Shown here: positions 6,682-14,859 of the stretch, piece after piece
Numbering within the stretch: position 1 is the stretch's first letter
Layout of the letters: every line of letters starts with the position of its first letter
Assembly: GCA_963605425.1 (NCBI GenBank)
Contig: CAVCUQ010000014.1
Coordinates: forward strand, 1 to 38,590
Length of the DNA: 38,590 nt
Source of the DNA: JAEELC01 sp963605425
GTDB taxonomy: Bacteria > Bacillota_I > Bacilli_A > Acholeplasmatales > Anaeroplasmataceae
Direction of reading: 5' to 3'
Position numbers and translations under genes: made by a program
Notes under the pieces: model-generated
Databases searched by the model: none
What the model saw: the letters and a program-made list of their open reading frames with translations, nothing else
What the model was told of the DNA's origin: nothing

Positions 6682-8757
6682 ATGATTACTAAATTTTTAT
6701 ATCAAATGAATGTAGTAAATAAAAGAATAATCACAGGTTGTGTAGAAAACGATACAGATGTAACTTATGATGCATTTAGAGAAATCCCAATGGAACTTGA
6801 AAACACTTATAAGCTAGCGGATGGTGAAAGAAAAGTTTCAAACTTTGGTAAATTATATTATGCAGTATTTAGAGATTCAGATTATTATAAATATTTAAAT
6901 TTAAATGATTACATGCTTAAGGTTAAAATTGAAGCTAGCGATAAAGTTCAATTCGCAACCCCACTTTCAAAAGAATGTTTAAATTCAATTTTATTTAATA
7001 CAAATTATCTAGACCAAGATACAAGCCTTGAATTTATTGAATCAGGTTTTACACTAGAAGATAATTTAGAATATGATGATGAATACCGTAAGATATTTAA
7101 AAAGATAGATGATGATCAATATATTGAATTAGTTGATTATGATGAAGTATGCTTTGTAGCTAAAAAAGAAAGTGAAAAAGGAGTCTTCTATGATATTGTA
7201 GATGATTTCAAAGATGCTACACTAATTTATAAAAAAGAACTTAGACCATTACTTTTTACTCATAAATATTTAGGTTCTAAGATTAAAACTAGTGTTTATA
7301 TGTCTCACTATAATATCTTTAAGAATTTTGATACTAACGAATATTTATTTGCTGGATATAATTCATTTAAGGTATTATACGATGGTACTAAGATTGTATT
7401 TGAAAAGGATCCTGTTATCACAAGCAAATTCCGTCTTGTTAATGATGAGGAAAGAAATTTAATCTTACGTGAAATCTTAAATATAATTAAACATAGAGAA
7501 CCTAGAGGAAGTTTTGCCTGCACAATAAATGATTTATATGTTGCGCGTGAATCAGATAGTGTCTATAGATTAACAAAGAATGCTAGTGAGGCTACTAAAG
7601 TTTCAGATAATATTCTCGATATATTTAGAAATATCGTTAAATTATATTCTGATTTAGTTTATGTCAAATCATTAAGCTTAGTAGATGATGCTTATTATTT
7701 ATATTCTCATTTAAATTCATATGAAATCACAAATGAAAAGAGAATAGAAGAATCTAAACTAATTAAGAAAGATGATGCAATAAGCTTTGTTAATGTTTTT
7801 AATCATTTTAATAATTTAGGTGATACGTTATTACTTCTAAATTCTAAATATATTAAATTAGATTATGCAAACAATAAATTTACTATTAATTATTTAGATA
7901 GTGCTTATAATGCATCTGTATTTACTAAAGAAGAAGTTTCAATTTTAGAAAAAATATTAAATAAGAAGTTTGAAAAGAGAGAAACATCTATTATAGTAGA
8001 TACTACTAACCATTATAATATTGATAGTGATAAACCATTAAATGTAATATCTAGTTATAATGCTTTCTTAAATCAAAAGGCTAAATCTAATATTCGCTTT
8101 GGAAACAGCAGAAAGCCATTAAACGAACTTAAAGTTGGTTCAGATAAGGCTGCCTTTGAATATTTAGAAGAAACATATGTTAGAGCCGTTATAGATACTA
8201 AATATGTTACTGATAAATTAATTAAGAGAGTAAATAATATTTTAGTAATTGGTTCTACAGGTGCTTTAGATTTATATGGTATAGCTCTATCAGCTTTAGA
8301 AAATAATAAAAATATCCATGTATCTTTACTTGATACTTGTAAGTGGGGATATTACCCTCATGTATCAATTGGAGAAAATGTGACATTCGACGGATCATAT
8401 AGACTTGAAGCAGATGCTTTAAATAAAGATAATATTAATAAATTTGATTGTATTATCTTCTCTAAGAGATTTAATGGTAACAAAGAAGGATTACTAGATT
8501 TAATTTCATGTCTTGAAAAAGATAATTATAATGGATATATTGTAAATATTTCATATACTAATAAATTAAATTTAGAATCTAATTTCTCATCAATTGTTAA
8601 AGAGAAGACAAACTTTAATAAATATTTAATTAAACTTAACTTAGATGAATATAAAGAAAAGTTTGAAGATATTGCCTTACTTGATGATGTTTCCTACTAT
8701 TCAATTTTAAGGATAAAGAATAAAAAATTAGTGGACGCTACCAAAGCAAATAAATAA
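6682..8757 (+). CDS. large protein of unknown function with Rossmann-like C-terminus
   Basis: A 691-residue soluble protein that I do not recognise. It is rich in Asp, Lys, Asn and Tyr. There is no signal peptide and no membrane segment. Residues ~1-480 show no motif I can name. The last ~180 residues look like a nucleotide-binding alpha/beta fold: NNILVIGSTGALDLYGIALS resembles the glycine-containing first strand-loop-helix of class I methyltransferases or other Rossmann proteins. HVSLLDTC would be the acidic end of strand 2, FDCIIFSKRF strand 4 and NGYIVNISY strand 5. This is inference from pattern only. It stands alone behind its own promoter and ends at a bidirectional terminator shared with a convergent methyltransferase gene. 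Confidence 0.8.
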   Translation: MITKFLYQMNVVNKRIITGCVENDTDVTYDAFREIPMELENTYKLADGERKVSNFGKLYYAVFRDSDYYKYLNLNDYMLKVKIEASDKVQFATPLSKECLNSILFNTNYLDQDTSLEFIESGFTLEDNLEYDDEYRKIFKKIDDDQYIELVDYDEVCFVAKKESEKGVFYDIVDDFKDATLIYKKELRPLLFTHKYLGSKIKTSVYMSHYNIFKNFDTNEYLFAGYNSFKVLYDGTKIVFEKDPVITSKFRLVNDEERNLILREILNIIKHREPRGSFACTINDLYVARESDSVYRLTKNASEATKVSDNILDIFRNIVKLYSDLVYVKSLSLVDDAYYLYSHLNSYEITNEKRIEESKLIKKDDAISFVNVFNHFNNLGDTLLLLNSKYIKLDYANNKFTINYLDSAYNASVFTKEEVSILEKILNKKFEKRETSIIVDTTNHYNIDSDKPLNVISSYNAFLNQKAKSNIRFGNSRKPLNELKVGSDKAAFEYLEETYVRAVIDTKYVTDKLIKRVNNILVIGSTGALDLYGIALSALENNKNIHVSLLDTCKWGYYPHVSIGENVTFDGSYRLEADALNKDNINKFDCIIFSKRFNGNKEGLLDLISCLEKDNYNGYIVNISYTNKLNLESNFSSIVKEKTNFNKYLIKLNLDEYKEKFEDIALLDDVSYYSILRIKNKKLVDATKANK

Positions 8758-8758
8758 A

Positions 8759-8785
8759 GGATGAGAACTAAATCTCATCCTTTTT
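8759..8785. terminator. bidirectional terminator
   Basis: GGATGAGA (8759-8766) pairs perfectly with TCTCATCC (8773-8780) around a 6-nt loop, followed by TTTTTCTCT on the plus strand and TTTATTTATTT on the minus strand. It serves both convergent genes. Confidence 0.8.
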
Positions 8786-9475
8786 CTCTAGAACTACTAA
8801 TATTCTTTCACTTGTTTTGTATAAGTGTTTATTAAAGTCACCTACAACCTTTATTTTCTTAAAATACTTATTTTTAATAAGTTCTTTATAATCATAATAG
8901 TGTTCATCATATTCCTCTTCAAATTTATCATTTCCATCAATATAAATATGATGATGAAGAGTGTTAGGAAGACTTATATCCATCTTCCATCTATATTTGA
9001 AATCTTCAAATTCTTCAAATATATCAGTACCCTCTGCTTCAAGAAAACGAGAATAAGAAAAGACATCAAATATGAATCTACCACCTTTATTTAAATGTTT
9101 ATAGACATTTTCAAACATTAAATTAACTTCTTCAATTGTATTTAAATGATTTATTGAATCAAAATAACATGTTATAACATCATACTTTTTATCTATATTA
9201 AAAGTTGCCATATTCTCTAAATATAGGTTTGTATTAATATGATTTATATACATTTTATCTCTTGCAAGATCTATCATTTGACTTGATAAATCCAGTCCAT
9301 CAGTAGGATAACCATATAAATTCATATTTACTAAAAATATACCAGATCCACAGGCCAGGTCTAAGATGCTAGAACCTTCTTTAATATTTTCTTTAGTAAA
9401 GTTAATCCAATCATTATAATCTAAGAAATCCATTATAGTATCAAAATAGGCTGAAAAGTTTTTGTATTCATTCAT
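8768..9475 (-). CDS. class I SAM-dependent methyltransferase
   Basis: A 235-residue methyltransferase. Motif I SILDLACGSGIF is around residues 36-47, followed by the acidic end of strand 2 in GLDLSSQMIDLARDK, and motif IV in YDVITCYFDSINHL. The layout matches the small Methyltransf_25/Methyltransf_11 type common in Firmicutes. The substrate cannot be told from sequence; members act on small molecules, lipids or RNA. The start at 9475 has GAGGT upstream. It is divergent from the dUTPase gene across a perfect 14-bp inverted repeat and converges on the 691-residue gene. Confidence 0.85.
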   Translation of the reverse strand: MNEYKNFSAYFDTIMDFLDYNDWINFTKENIKEGSSILDLACGSGIFLVNMNLYGYPTDGLDLSSQMIDLARDKMYINHINTNLYLENMATFNIDKKYDVITCYFDSINHLNTIEEVNLMFENVYKHLNKGGRFIFDVFSYSRFLEAEGTDIFEEFEDFKYRWKMDISLPNTLHHHIYIDGNDKFEEEYDEHYYDYKELIKNKYFKKIKVVGDFNKHLYKTSERILVVLEKKDEI

Positions 9476-9493
9476 AAATTTTACCTCAAAATT

Positions 9494-9535
9494 ATTATAT
9501 CAAATATTTAGTTTTATTTGTATATTTGATATAAT
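9494..9535. promoter_or_regulatory. perfect 14-bp inverted repeat with divergent -10 elements
   Basis: ATTATATCAAATAT (9494-9507) and ATATTTGATATAAT (9522-9535) are exact inverted copies separated by 14 nt. Each arm ends in TGATATAAT, an extended -10, one facing each way: right towards dut, left towards the methyltransferase gene. For dut, TTTAGT (9507-9512) is a plausible -35 at 17 nt. The leftward -35 is weak (TACAAA). The symmetry exceeds what two -10 boxes need, so a regulator binding site is possible. Confidence 0.6.
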
Positions 9536-9563
9536 GAATAATGTATGAAAATAGGAGTTTATT

Positions 9564-10061
9564 ATGAAACAAGTTGCTAGATTTGAAAAGATTAGTTTAA
9601 AACAATTTAATGAAGATTATAACTTAACTTCTAATATTGAAGAAACATATAATGATATTATTTTGCCTAAAAGAGCTACTAAGGGTTCTGCAGGCTATGA
9701 CTTTTTCTCACCATGCGATTTCACTTTAAATCCAGGTGAAACAATTAAAATACCTACAGGTATTAGATGTTTTATTGAAGATGGTTGTGTTTTATCTATT
9801 TACCCAAGAAGTGGGCTTGGATTTAAATATAGAATTCAACTTAATAATACTGTTGGTATTATTGATAGTGATTATTATAACGCTGTTAATGAAGGTCATA
9901 TTATGATTAAATTAACTAATGATTCTAATGAAGGTAAGGTATTAAATATTAAAAAGGGTGAAGGTATTGCTCAAGGCATATTCACTGAATATTTTATAAC
10001 TTATGATGATGAGACTGATGGAATTAGAACTTATGGTTTTGGTTCTACAACAAAAAAATAA
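9564..10061 (+). CDS. dut: dUTP diphosphatase (trimeric dUTPase)
   Basis: A 165-residue dUTPase that hydrolyses dUTP to dUMP and pyrophosphate, keeping uracil out of DNA and feeding dTMP synthesis. The five family motifs are visible in order: AGYDFFSP, PRSGLG, GIIDSDYY with its catalytic Asp, KGEGIAQGIF, and the C-terminal RTYGFGST that closes over the active site. Motif 4 has GEGIAQ in place of the common GDRIAQ. It is monocistronic, between a dyad promoter and the gltX promoter. Confidence 0.93.
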   Translation: MKQVARFEKISLKQFNEDYNLTSNIEETYNDIILPKRATKGSAGYDFFSPCDFTLNPGETIKIPTGIRCFIEDGCVLSIYPRSGLGFKYRIQLNNTVGIIDSDYYNAVNEGHIMIKLTNDSNEGKVLNIKKGEGIAQGIFTEYFITYDDETDGIRTYGFGSTTKK

Positions 10062-10062
10062 T

Positions 10063-10091
10063 TTGTAAAATAATATATCTTATGATATAAT
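10063..10091 (+). promoter_or_regulatory. promoter of the gltX operon
   Basis: TTGTAA (10063-10068), 17 nt, TATAAT (10086-10091) with an extended TGA in front. The leader is only about 22 nt, so there is no room for a T-box before gltX. Confidence 0.7.
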
Positions 10092-10120
10092 TTTAAGACT
10101 GTTTAAAGGAGTATTTTTAT

Positions 10121-11764
10121 ATGAATTATAATGAATTAGCTGAACTTTTATTTCCTAATGTAAAAGAAACTAGAGAGGATGTTTTAGCAAGATTCCCTCG
10201 CAGAAAAGAAGGTACTGTTGTAACTCGTATGGCACCAAGTCCTACTGGTTTCCTTCATATAGGTGGAGTTTATACAGCGCTTATCAATAGAAAGATTGCA
10301 AGCCAAAATAAGGGTGTATTTATTTTACGTATCGAAGATACAGATAAGAAAAGAGAAGTAGCTGGATCTAGAAAAATTATTTGTGACATTTTTAATCGTA
10401 TTGGACTTAAGATTGATGAAGGTGTAATTTCAGAAACTGAAGAGACAGGATCTTATGGACCATATGTACAATCTGAAAGAGTTGATATCTATCATGCTCT
10501 TGCAAAATATTTAGTTTCAATTGGTTATGCTTATCCTTGTTTTGCAAGTGAGGAAGAACTTGAAACTTTAAGAAAGACTCAAGAAGAAAATAAAGAGATG
10601 ACTGGATACTATGGCAAGTATGCAGTATGGAGAGATAGAAGTATAGAAGATATTAAGGCTATGCTTGATAAGAATGCTCCATATGTACTTCGCTTTAGAG
10701 TAAATGAATCAACACCTAAGAGAGTTGAAGTTGAAGATTTAATTAAGGGTAAACTCGATATGGATAATAACTTCAATGACTTTGTATTATTAAAGACTGA
10801 TGGTATTCCTACATATCATTTTGCACATGCATGTGATGACTACTTAATGGGAACTACATATGTACTTAGAGGAGATGAATGGGTTTCAAGTTTACCTATT
10901 CACGTTGAATTATTCAATGCTTTAGGATTTACATTACCTAGATATGGTCATGTAGCACCTGTTATGAAGAATGATAATGGTTCTAGAAGAAAATTATCTA
11001 AGAGAAAAGACCCTGAAAGTAATGCATCTTATTATCTTGAAAAGGGATACCCTGCAAAGAGTTTATTTGTATACCTTCTAACATTAATTAATTCTAATTT
11101 TGAAGAGTGGTATCAAATTAATAGAGATAAAGATGTCTTTGATTTTGAAGTTAAATTTGAAAACATGGGTGTTTCAGGACCTTTATATGATTTAGATAAA
11201 TTAAATAACATCTCAGGGGAAGTTATTTATGAAAAGACTGCAAGTGAAAATACAGAAAACTTACTTGCATGGGCTAAGGAATTTGATTCTGCCTTATATG
11301 AAAGATTTACAAATAATCTAGATCTTGTTAAGAAGATTTTTGCAACTCAAGGATTTGAATCTAAAGAACATAGAAAAGATTTAGTAAACTATTCTAGTTT
11401 CATGGATTCATTTGGTTATTTCTTTAATGATTATTTTGAAAATGTACCTTCTAATTTAAAAGAAGAAATTCTAAAGAATGTTAAAGAAGAAGATTTAACT
11501 GAAGTTGTAGATGGTCTTATCAATTACTTTAAGGACCTAGCAAATGGCGCAGAAAAGACTATGAAAGACCTAGGTGCTGAATTAAAGTATACAGATAAGA
11601 AACATTATAAAGCAGACCCTGATAGCTATAGAGGTATGATTATGAATTTATATCATATTCTTAATTTAGCATTAACTCATAAGGAAAACTGTATGTCAAG
11701 TGACGATATTATTTCCGTACTTGGCATTAATGAAGTTATTAGAAGACTTGAATTAATTAAATAA
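10121..11764 (+). CDS. gltX: glutamyl-tRNA synthetase
   Basis: A 547-residue class I aminoacyl-tRNA synthetase that charges tRNA-Glu (and in many Firmicutes also tRNA-Gln, later amidated). The HIGH motif appears in MAPSPTGFLHIGG and the KMSKS-type loop as KLSKR at residues 291-295. The protein is longer than the common bacterial form (about 480-500 residues) but keeps the normal domain order: Rossmann catalytic core, then helical anticodon-binding region. AAAGGAG precedes the start. It heads an operon with two small unknown genes and cvfB. Confidence 0.95.
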   Translation: MNYNELAELLFPNVKETREDVLARFPRRKEGTVVTRMAPSPTGFLHIGGVYTALINRKIASQNKGVFILRIEDTDKKREVAGSRKIICDIFNRIGLKIDEGVISETEETGSYGPYVQSERVDIYHALAKYLVSIGYAYPCFASEEELETLRKTQEENKEMTGYYGKYAVWRDRSIEDIKAMLDKNAPYVLRFRVNESTPKRVEVEDLIKGKLDMDNNFNDFVLLKTDGIPTYHFAHACDDYLMGTTYVLRGDEWVSSLPIHVELFNALGFTLPRYGHVAPVMKNDNGSRRKLSKRKDPESNASYYLEKGYPAKSLFVYLLTLINSNFEEWYQINRDKDVFDFEVKFENMGVSGPLYDLDKLNNISGEVIYEKTASENTENLLAWAKEFDSALYERFTNNLDLVKKIFATQGFESKEHRKDLVNYSSFMDSFGYFFNDYFENVPSNLKEEILKNVKEEDLTEVVDGLINYFKDLANGAEKTMKDLGAELKYTDKKHYKADPDSYRGMIMNLYHILNLALTHKENCMSSDDIISVLGINEVIRRLELIK

Positions 11765-11765
11765 T

Positions 11766-12221
11766 ATGGATATAAATAAAATCATAATGGATTTAAGAGT
11801 TAACCATAACTTAAAAGGTAAATATCCTGCCCTTGTATTTACAATGCCTAACTTAGGAGGGGTATATAATAAGGGTAAGAGATATTTTGTGGTAACTTAT
11901 AGAGAAAAAGAAAAAGATCTATATTTTCATGGTCTATCTAAATGGTTTTATAAATATAGTAGTAAATATGATTTTTCACTTAGAATAGATAAATTCAAAG
12001 GATATCATGTTGAATATATATCAACTATTGGTAGCGCTAAATTTAGTTTAATATCATATAAGGATGATTTCTTCCCTTTTGGATATTTTACTGGAACTAG
12101 AGATTCTATATCTAGTGAAAACAATATTGGATATATTTGTGAAGAACTAGAAAAGAATGGTGTAAAATATACTGACAATAGTACTGAATACACTAAGAGT
12201 AAGGTAAAACATGGAAAATAA
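11766..12221 (+). CDS. conserved-looking protein of unknown function
   Basis: A 151-residue, basic and aromatic-rich protein with no signal peptide or membrane helix. Features are GKYPALVFTMPNLGG near residue 20 and FPFGYFTGTRDS near residue 100. I do not recognise the family. It begins one base after the gltX stop and overlaps the next small gene by 11 nt, so it is translated as part of the gltX operon. Confidence 0.75.
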   Translation: MDINKIIMDLRVNHNLKGKYPALVFTMPNLGGVYNKGKRYFVVTYREKEKDLYFHGLSKWFYKYSSKYDFSLRIDKFKGYHVEYISTIGSAKFSLISYKDDFFPFGYFTGTRDSISSENNIGYICEELEKNGVKYTDNSTEYTKSKVKHGK

Positions 12222-12354
12222 ATTAACTGAAAGAGAAATTAGAGAATTAATTAAGAAGATAGAACATTCTAAGAATAGAAAAGATTCTAAACCTACAAAA
12301 GAAATGTATAAAAAAGAAACTGATAGAAATTATAAAGACGGAGATAGAAACTAA
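12211..12354 (+). CDS. small 47-residue charged protein
   Basis: A short gene: ATG 12211, stop TAA 12352-12354. The product begins MENKLTEREIRELIKKIEHS and is almost entirely charged (Lys, Glu, Arg, Asp), with a probable N-terminal amphipathic helix and a disordered tail. It overlaps the upstream gene by 11 nt and ends one base before cvfB. An AAGGT site lies 5 nt upstream of its ATG. Tight packing between two co-oriented genes supports a real coding sequence. Function is unknown. Confidence 0.6.
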   Translation: MENKLTEREIRELIKKIEHSKNRKDSKPTKEMYKKETDRNYKDGDRN

Positions 12355-12355
12355 T

Positions 12356-13204
12356 ATGATACAAGCAGGAAATAATTATAAATTAAAAGTTGTAAGAAAA
12401 AGTGATTTAGGTTATATGCTTACTGACCTTGAAGGTTCTGAAGTTTTACTTCATTTCCGTGAGGCAGGGAAAGAATTTAAAGATGGAGACGAAGTAAATG
12501 TATTTATCTATTATGATAAGCAACATAGACTTTGTGCTACAACTAACAAACCTTTTGTAACACTTAAAAAACCTGGTTTTGTGAATGTAGAAGAAATTAT
12601 CTCTGGCACTGGTGTCTTTGTTTCTAATAATACTACTAAGGATCTTTTAGTTTCACTTGATTATCTTCCTTATGACTTTAAATTATGGCCAGAAGTTGAT
12701 GAAAAATTATTTGTATCTTTAAAAGAGAAGAAAAATACATTATTTGCTAAACCATTAAACAGATATGAAATCTTAGAACTAGCAAATGATGAGGTAAAAT
12801 ATTCTTTAAATGAAGTTGTTAATGCTTATGTATACCGTATTTTAAAAGATGGTATCTCACTTGTAACTGATGACTTTAAAGATATTTACGTTCATAAGAC
12901 TCAATTTAGAGGAGTCTATCACATGGGTCAAAGTGTTCATGTAAAGATTATCCATGTTAAATCAAATAATGAATATAATGGTTCATTAATTGAACAAAAG
13001 GAAAACCAAATTGATCCAGATAAAGAATTATTATTAAATTATTTAAAAGGACATAATGGTGTTTTTAAACTAGATGCAAAATCATCAAGTGAAGAAGTAG
13101 AGGCTATCCTTCCTTTATCACGTAAAGCGTTCAAGAGAGCTTTAGGTGGACTATATAAAGATGGTTTAATTTACTTTGAAGATGGTAAAACTATATTGAA
13201 ATAA
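12356..13204 (+). CDS. cvfB: S1-type RNA-binding protein, CvfB family
   Basis: A 282-residue protein matching the CvfB/YitL family: tandem S1-like OB folds (residues ~1-65, ~70-135 and ~145-215) followed by a C-terminal winged helix (~225-282, including LPLSRKAFKRALGGLYKDG). In Staphylococcus aureus CvfB binds RNA and affects virulence-gene expression; its exact target here is unknown. Length matches the family. It is the last gene of the gltX operon and is followed by a strong terminator. Confidence 0.88.
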   Translation: MIQAGNNYKLKVVRKSDLGYMLTDLEGSEVLLHFREAGKEFKDGDEVNVFIYYDKQHRLCATTNKPFVTLKKPGFVNVEEIISGTGVFVSNNTTKDLLVSLDYLPYDFKLWPEVDEKLFVSLKEKKNTLFAKPLNRYEILELANDEVKYSLNEVVNAYVYRILKDGISLVTDDFKDIYVHKTQFRGVYHMGQSVHVKIIHVKSNNEYNGSLIEQKENQIDPDKELLLNYLKGHNGVFKLDAKSSSEEVEAILPLSRKAFKRALGGLYKDGLIYFEDGKTILK

Positions 13205-13207
13205 AGC

Positions 13208-13260
13208 AAACCCTTAAAGATAGGTTCTAATTTTAGTCTTGTCTTAAGGGTTTTTATTTT
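13208..13260 (+). terminator. terminator of the gltX-cvfB operon
   Basis: AAACCCTTAA (13208-13217) pairs with TTAAGGGTTT (13244-13253), followed by TTATTTT. The long loop contains further AGA/TCT pairing. Confidence 0.75.
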
Positions 13261-13280
13261 GATTAAATTCACATATAATT

Positions 13281-13323
13281 AACAAATTCGAAGCGAGTTT
13301 TGCGAGTTTGCTAACAAATTCCG
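13281..13323. repeat. short imperfect direct repeat with CGAGTTTGC core
   Basis: AACAAATTC occurs at 13281-13289 and 13313-13321, each followed by a GAG-containing stretch ending in GAGTTTT. CGAGTTTGC at 13303-13311 reappears inverted as GCAAACTCG at 84-92 near the window start. This may be a small dispersed intergenic repeat of the genome. Confidence 0.3.
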
Positions 13324-13344
13324 AGGGAGTTTTAAAAAGACTAT

Positions 13345-13373
13345 AAAAAATGGACATCTAATATAGACGTCCA
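13345..13373 (-). terminator. terminator of the def-yidD operon (minus strand)
   Basis: On the minus strand TGGACGTCT pairs with AGATGTCCA (9 bp with one G-U), followed by TTTTTTATAG. The wobble exists only on the minus strand, which fixes the direction. Confidence 0.7.
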
Positions 13374-13398
13374 TAATGTTTAAGATTAACTTTATATT

Positions 13399-13671
13399 TT
13401 ATTTGATAATATTATTATTTATTGAATCAATTAAATCTTCATGAACAATATCGCGAGGCACAGGGTCATAAGTTCCCATTTTTGTTAACTTATTACATTT
13501 AAGTAATCTTTTAGTTACAAGGCAGGAAGCTTTTAAGAAGTTAAATTTTAAATAACATTCTTTAGCATACTCGCTGCACGTAGGAATAAAACGACACTTC
13601 TTATTTAATGGATCTTTATTCTTTTGATAAATATCAATAAATTTTAAAGCTTTATTGTTCAGCCTCTTCAT
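13399..13671 (-). CDS. yidD: membrane protein insertion efficiency factor YidD
   Basis: A small YidD-family protein of about 90 residues with the family hallmark CRFIPTCSEYA followed by basic and aromatic residues and a GTYDPVP motif. YidD helps YidC insert proteins into the cytoplasmic membrane. The start at 13671 (MKRLNNKAL) was preferred; an ATG four codons upstream (13683) would lengthen the overlap with def. The gene overlaps the end of def by about 20 nt, so the two are co-transcribed. Confidence 0.9.
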   Translation of the reverse strand: MKRLNNKALKFIDIYQKNKDPLNKKCRFIPTCSEYAKECYLKFNFLKASCLVTKRLLKCNKLTKMGTYDPVPRDIVHEDLIDSINNNIIK

Positions 13672-14269
13672 CTTCGTCTTCATTTTTAACTGTATAAAGT
13701 GGGAATGATTTAATCTTAGGATCCTTTTTTAATTCTTCCTCTGTAGTAAGTTTATCAGTAAATAGGATACCATCTAAATGGTCATATTCATGTTGGAATA
13801 CAATTGCAGGATAACCTTGTAAACGTAATGTTTTAAATACTGCCTTATTTAAATTGAAATCATATACCCAAGTCTTAACTACAATCTTGTAAGGACGAGG
13901 TACGATACCACATGTATCTCTATCTACAGAAAGACAACCTTCGCCATTAGGAAGGTAAGTTAAAACGTCGCTTCTTTCAATGATTTCAGGATTGATAACT
14001 GCATAAGAATAATGTCTGTAATTATCTAGGAAATCATCAAATTCAATTGCAAACATTCTTTTTGCAACACCAACTTGCGGAGCAGCAATCCCAACTCCTG
14101 GTCTAATACCATACTTCTCAGTTAATTCCTCATCTTGAGAAATAACTTCATATTCATATAATCCTTTAAGTACTTCAAGATCTTCAGAGCTAATAGGTAA
14201 TTTAACCTTAGCACATTTTTCTCTAAGCACTGGATTTCCTTCTTTTGTAATATCCTTTGCTAAAAACAT
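13652..14269 (-). CDS. def: peptide deformylase
   Basis: A 205-residue class II (Gram-positive) peptide deformylase, which removes the formyl group from nascent proteins. All three motifs are present: GVGIAAPQVG, EGCLSV with the metal-binding Cys, and HEYDH with two metal-binding His and the catalytic Glu. The start was chosen at ATG 14269, with AGGTG upstream; an in-frame GTG three codons earlier has no binding site. The C-terminus carries an acidic tail (KNEDEDEEAEQ). Confidence 0.95.
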   Translation of the reverse strand: MFLAKDITKEGNPVLREKCAKVKLPISSEDLEVLKGLYEYEVISQDEELTEKYGIRPGVGIAAPQVGVAKRMFAIEFDDFLDNYRHYSYAVINPEIIERSDVLTYLPNGEGCLSVDRDTCGIVPRPYKIVVKTWVYDFNLNKAVFKTLRLQGYPAIVFQHEYDHLDGILFTDKLTTEEELKKDPKIKSFPLYTVKNEDEDEEAEQ

Positions 14270-14286
14270 AATAATCACCTAAAAAG

Positions 14287-14319
14287 ATTATATCATACTT
14301 TAATAAAATTTGTTATAAT
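14287..14319. promoter_or_regulatory. divergent extended -10 promoters (def and guanylate-kinase-like gene)
   Basis: Minus strand: TGATATAAT, with its -10 at the complement of 14287-14292, serves def. Plus strand: TGTTATAAT, with its -10 at 14314-14319, serves the kinase-like gene. Both lack good -35 boxes and rely on the extended -10. The plus-strand start near 14326 falls after ATG 14323 and so rules that codon out as a start. Confidence 0.6.
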
Positions 14320-14337
14320 TAAATGCGAGGTTTAAGT

Positions 14338-14859
14338 ATGATTATTTTAATGGGACCAAGTGCTTCTGGTAAAACAAGTATCGGAAGAATATTTGAAAAG
14401 AAATATAATATAGAAAAAGTAGTAACCTATACTACTAGAGATAAAAGATATCAAGAAGTAGACGGAATTGACTATCATTTTATAACTAAAGATGAATTTT
14501 TAAGATTAAGTAATTCTAATTTTTTCTTTGAAACTACTTTATATAATAATAACTATTATGGTACAAGCTTTGAATCTTTAAAGAATGATTCTTATATGAT
14601 CTTAGATATTAATGGCTATTTAAAATATAAAAATAGTAATATTAATATCATGCCTTTCTTTTTAGAAGCTTCTTTAGAAAGCAGAAAAGAAAGAATGAAT
14701 TTAAGAAAAGATTCTGAAGAAAATATTAAGGCTCGTCTTGAACTAGATAAGGATGCATTTGATGTAAATAAATTAGATAGCAATGTTTGTGTAATTGATA
14801 CGGATAAGTATACTCAAGAAGAAATTGCAAGGATAATATATGATAGATACACAAAGTAG
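14338..14859 (+). CDS. guanylate kinase-like protein
   Basis: A 173-residue P-loop kinase of the guanylate kinase family (GMP + ATP to GDP + ADP). P-loop GPSASGKT is near residue 7, and the GMP-binding signature TTRDKRYQEVDGIDYHF follows at ~35-52. True Gmk usually has VSxTTRxPRxGE-x2-G-x-DY; here the middle is altered (DKRYQEVDG), so this may be a second, divergent paralogue. The start at 14338 has GAGG upstream. The 3' end overlaps ylbF by 20 nt, indicating co-transcription. Confidence 0.75.
   Translation: MIILMGPSASGKTSIGRIFEKKYNIEKVVTYTTRDKRYQEVDGIDYHFITKDEFLRLSNSNFFFETTLYNNNYYGTSFESLKNDSYMILDINGYLKYKNSNINIMPFFLEASLESRKERMNLRKDSEENIKARLELDKDAFDVNKLDSNVCVIDTDKYTQEEIARIIYDRYTK

Noticed and set aside
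8825..9094. 89-codon plus-strand frame within the methyltransferase gene
   Set aside because: Its product is a low-complexity Ile/Phe string arising from antisense of an AT-rich gene, with no binding site.
10063..10120. T-box leader before gltX
   Set aside because: The leader is only about 22 nt and lacks the T-box core sequence and antiterminator.
14323..14337. Upstream ATG 14323 for the guanylate-kinase-like gene
   Set aside because: It precedes the predicted transcription start near 14326 and its codons contain the GAGG site used by ATG 14338.
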